A stretch of DNA of 10,762 bases from assembly GCA_035591015.1 (NCBI GenBank), contig JAXIUW010216397.1, forward strand, positions 1 to 10,762, given 5' to 3'. Each line of letters starts with the position of its first letter. Positions within the stretch are counted from its first letter, which is position 1. Below are positions 8,091 through 10,762 of the stretch, piece after piece. The position numbers and the translations under genes were made by a program. Under the pieces are notes generated by a model, which saw only the letters and a list, made by a program, of their open reading frames with translations, made no database searches and was not told where the DNA came from. Source of the stretch: Cephalothrix simula (taxonomy: Eukaryota > Nemertea > Palaeonemertea > Archinemertea > Cephalotrichidae).

Positions 8091-9526
8091 AAAGCTTATT
8101 AGAATTTATGATTTAGAAATGTTTGGTTTGCATTCTTACTTTCTTTGAATCAAATATGACTATATAAAGCTCACAGCTTTGTGTTATTATTTGGGTTATT
8201 ATGTGAATAGTCAACAAAAAAGAGATTTGTTTCTTCGATGGACGAACCTCTGATCCCAAAGGAAACGGACATTTCGTCCAGAAATGATTACAACTTTTAA
8301 AATGTCTAGTGTGTATTACAACACAGAAATTGAAAATTGTTTTCGACGGACAAAACCTCGAATCTTGAAAGAATTTTATCCCGAATTTCAATTTTTAACA
8401 ATGAATACTTTATATTACAACAAAAATATTTCTATCTTTGATGGACGAACCTCGGATCTTGAAAACAACACAAAAAGGTTTCTGTCTCGATAGACGAACC
8501 TCAGATACCGAACGAAACAAACATTTTATCCGAAATTGCTATTTTTGTGCCAAATTTTTATTGAACTAAATTAAATTGCTCACTTTTTCTTGGAATCGAG
8601 GAACCTCAGTTCTTGGACTGCTCGTTCAACTTATCAGGATTTTAAATTTTAATATAATACGTGTTATACATTAATTATTTTTTGAACTTTATAAGCACAT
8701 AAGTTCCATGTTGTTCAATAAGTGACCTTTGTGAATACTCAGCACAGTTCGTAGTTCTCTTAGTGTCTTAATGTGGATACTCATCATATGAATGTGATGA
8801 TTGAAGACTTGCTAGAAATAAGAATTAGTGCTCGTTTTACATTACATATTTTTCGAAGATTTTAATAGTCCATACGTAAAGCTTAGTTCCATTAAGTTCA
8901 TGTGGATAACACAAATAATGTGGATACACACGTCACAAAATGATAATTATTTTTATGGACAAACCTCGGTCTTGGAACGAATCAACAAATTTTCGGGATT
9001 TGTGAATAGTCATCAAAATAATAACTAGTGCTCAGTTTAAAATTAGAAAAAGTTAAATTATTGAACCAATTTGGATACTCTTCACTAAAAATATATTTAT
9101 GTAGATTGACGAACCTCAGACTTTGAACGAATCAGGAGACTAATTGATATCAATTAGTGCTTTAAGGATAATATTTACTTATTTTGCTAAACTTATTACT
9201 TTTAAAGCTCATATTATTATTAGTTCCATGTTGTTCATAATAAGTGCACTTAATTTCAATAACGGATATTTTTATCTATGAAAAAATCTCAGATCCCGAT
9301 CGATTAAGTCAGTTAATCAGAATTTACTTTATAAAGATTTTTAAAATAATGCTTGGATCAAATTAATTATTTTGCTAAAATTTTAACCAGATTAGAATTA
9401 AATGCTCACGAAGTTCCATGTTGTTCTATATGTGACTTTTATTAGAATATACAGTATAAAGCTCAGAAAGTAACAGTGTTAATTAGATTTCTTTTGGTAA
9501 TAAGACCCTCCTCTGATTTAAAATGA

Positions 9527-9900
9527 ATCGGTATAGAAAATAAGGTCATGTTGTCGATTCCGTAGACACAAGATATGGATTTTTGTCTTAGATGGACGAA
9601 CCTCACATCACATCATTAAAAGTTTATTTCTATACCGTTCTATACCGATAACGGTTTGTCTTAGATTCAAAAGGAATCTGTATAGGATTAATTTTTTATT
9701 TGTCGATACTTTAGACACATCAGCAATATAGATTTTTGTCTTGGATGAAGGAATCTCACATCACGTCATACCGATAGCGGTTTGTCTTAGATGGACGAAC
9801 TTCAGATTCAAAAGGAATCGGTAAGCGTGAATTTTTGTCGATACTTTAGACACAAAATATGGATTTACTTAGATGGACGAATTTACACCTCACAAACGAA
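9527..9900 (+). repeat. Higher-order block, 126-bp period, inside the right repeat field
   Basis: The order GGTTTGTCTTAGAT, AGATTCAAAAGGAATC, GTCGATACTTTAGACACA, ATATGGATTT, GTCTTAGATGGACGAA, CTCACATCAC is repeated. GGTTTGTCTTAGAT occurs at about 9653 and 9779, a 126-bp period. A more decayed partial copy starts near 9520. Each unit contains two versions of the GATGGACGAA core. This is the best preserved, hence probably youngest, part of the array. Confidence 0.55.
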
Positions 9901-10065
9901 AATATTTCAATGATACAATAATTAGTTCAAATTAGTGCTTCAAAAACACTTCTTCAAAATAAAAAAGTTAAAATTGCACTGGAAAAGAACATTCCATTTC
10001 GTTACGAGATCCATTGTCGATACGAGATACAGATTTTGTCTTAGATGAACCTCAGAACTTCCAAT

Positions 10066-10762
10066 GTATCATTTTATATGAATCATACGTTGACCACTGA
10101 TAATAGATATAATATTAATATTTCATCAAGTAAAAATAACAGATGTTCTTTGTTCGATAATATTAATTGACATATGGGCCGGTAAAACGCATAAATGGCA
10201 AAAAATAAAATTGCTCCATTCAGGTATATTTAAATTCAAACGATAGCGATATCCCGTTCAAGAAAATGTATATGGCTTAAGGTAGCTGACGATAGTAGTT
10301 TTCAAGTAAACAAGGCACAAGTTCAAGGTCATCGGGATTTTGTCAAAATGTCGGATGGACCCTATCTTGCCGTTATCGAAGTAAAATTAACTAAATCCAT
10401 CTGTATTAAGTTTTCAATCAACTGTTCTATGTTATCCTTTACATTGGTTCTAATCAGGATGGACAAATTGCGATATGGTAAAATATACAGCCCCTTCAGT
10501 GAAAAAATGTCCGTCCGACATTTCAAAAATCAAAGAAAGTTTTATTGTGACGAAGAACAAGGTATTAATAATAAGACCACAGTGCCCGTCCGACACAACA
10601 AATGCAAGGACATTTTCAATAATTATTTTTAATTAGTTTGACGTTAAATATATAAACCATGATACACCCAATACAAATGAACGTGTATTATTACCAATGC
10701 CTGTGAAATGGGCGAAGCTGATTGGCTACGAGGTGCAGTAATATCTCGCGATATTACTATGG
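10066..10762. other. Right non-coding flank
   Basis: No recognisable gene is present. An open frame at 10348-10632 (94 codons) has no family resemblance and spans short repeats: GTCCGTCCGACA at 10509-10520, CCCGTCCGACA at 10584-10594, and an inverted-type TGTCGGATGGAC at 10349-10360. AAATGTC (10505-10511) and GACATTT (10517-10523) form a 7-bp stem with a 5-nt loop. The pattern fits decayed repeat DNA better than coding sequence. The rest, 10066-10345, shows nothing notable. Confidence 0.55.
10737..10758. repeat. Perfect 9-bp-stem hairpin at right edge
   Basis: AGTAATATC (10737-10745) and GATATTACT (10750-10758) are exact reverse complements separated by TCGC. The window ends four bases later, so it cannot be seen whether this is a terminal hairpin of a mobile element or a stand-alone palindrome. 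Confidence 0.5.

Larger units (their letters stand above)
7826..10065 (+). repeat. Degenerate repeat field with GATGGACGAACCTCAGAT core
   Basis: A core close to GATGGACGAACCTCAGAT, often preceded by TTTTGTCTTA and followed by TTGAACGAATC, recurs on this strand. Copies lie near 7831, 7998, 8043, 8238, 8345, 8440, 8489, 8593, 8955, 9103, 9276, 9588, 9741, 9787, 9870 and 10039. Spacing is irregular, from about 45 to over 300 bp, and copies are diverged. A second landmark, AGTTCCATGTTGTTC, recurs at 8702, 9231 and 9412, often followed by AAGTGAC- or ATGTGAC-like sequence. Both landmarks mark an old tandem repeat with mixed unit lengths. Short reading frames in it (8284-8493, 8828-9028, 8113-8391 reverse) are chance. 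A possible ATTAAA poly(A) signal lies at 8570-8575, about 1 kb past the channel stop. The array starts just after the duplicated gene tail. Confidence 0.75.

Noticed and set aside
7826-10065. CRISPR array
   Set aside because: Repeats are diverged and irregularly spaced, unit lengths vary from about 45 to over 300 bp, and the genome context is animal.
10348-10632. 94-codon open frame as a gene
   Set aside because: No recognisable domain, and the frame is built over short direct and inverted repeats (CCGTCCGACA words), as in decayed repeat DNA.
10737-10758. Rolling-circle origin of a geminivirus- or circovirus-like insertion
   Set aside because: GATATTACT only partly resembles the TAATATTAC nonanucleotide, which is not in the loop here, and no replication-protein remnant is nearby.

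Overview
The window looks like invertebrate nuclear DNA, most likely from a lophotrochozoan and plausibly a bivalve mollusc. It is AT-rich, has long non-coding stretches full of degenerate tandem repeats, shows many ACATGTA-type palindromic words, and contains no bacterial-style operon. The organism call is inference. The only well-supported gene encodes a protostome-type Slo1 (BK) potassium channel.

Layout. Positions 1-2780 are non-coding, with a pair of GAGCGAAGCGAGGC repeats near the left edge, a decayed tRNA-like (SINE-head) segment at 731-792, and a CRE-type palindrome at 1779-1786. Positions about 2780-3960 hold a degenerate tandem array with a spacing of about 170-190 bp. Positions 3960-4340 are the immediate 5' flank and leader of the channel gene. 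Positions 4341-7580 are one uninterrupted 1079-codon reading frame for a complete Slo1 alpha subunit: S0-S6, the TVGYGD filter, RCK1, RCK2 and the calcium bowl. Animal Slo1 genes are normally split into many exons, so this copy is probably a retrogene, and it has kept nearly every functional residue that can be checked.

Directly downstream (about 7635-7803) is a diverged second copy of the last roughly 55 codons of the same gene, offset by 219-237 bp. From there to about 10065 the DNA is a long decayed repeat field built around the core GATGGACGAACCTCAGAT, with nested longer periods. The right edge (10066-10762) is non-coding, with small inverted repeats and a 9-bp-stem hairpin at 10737-10758.

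The points of most interest are the intact intronless Slo1 with unusual pore substitutions (a lysine in S6, loss of the aromatic residue just after the filter), the duplicated gene tail, a strong splice-donor-like sequence overlapping the stop codon, and a pair of tandem hairpins with an apparently compensatory base change. No multi-gene system is present.
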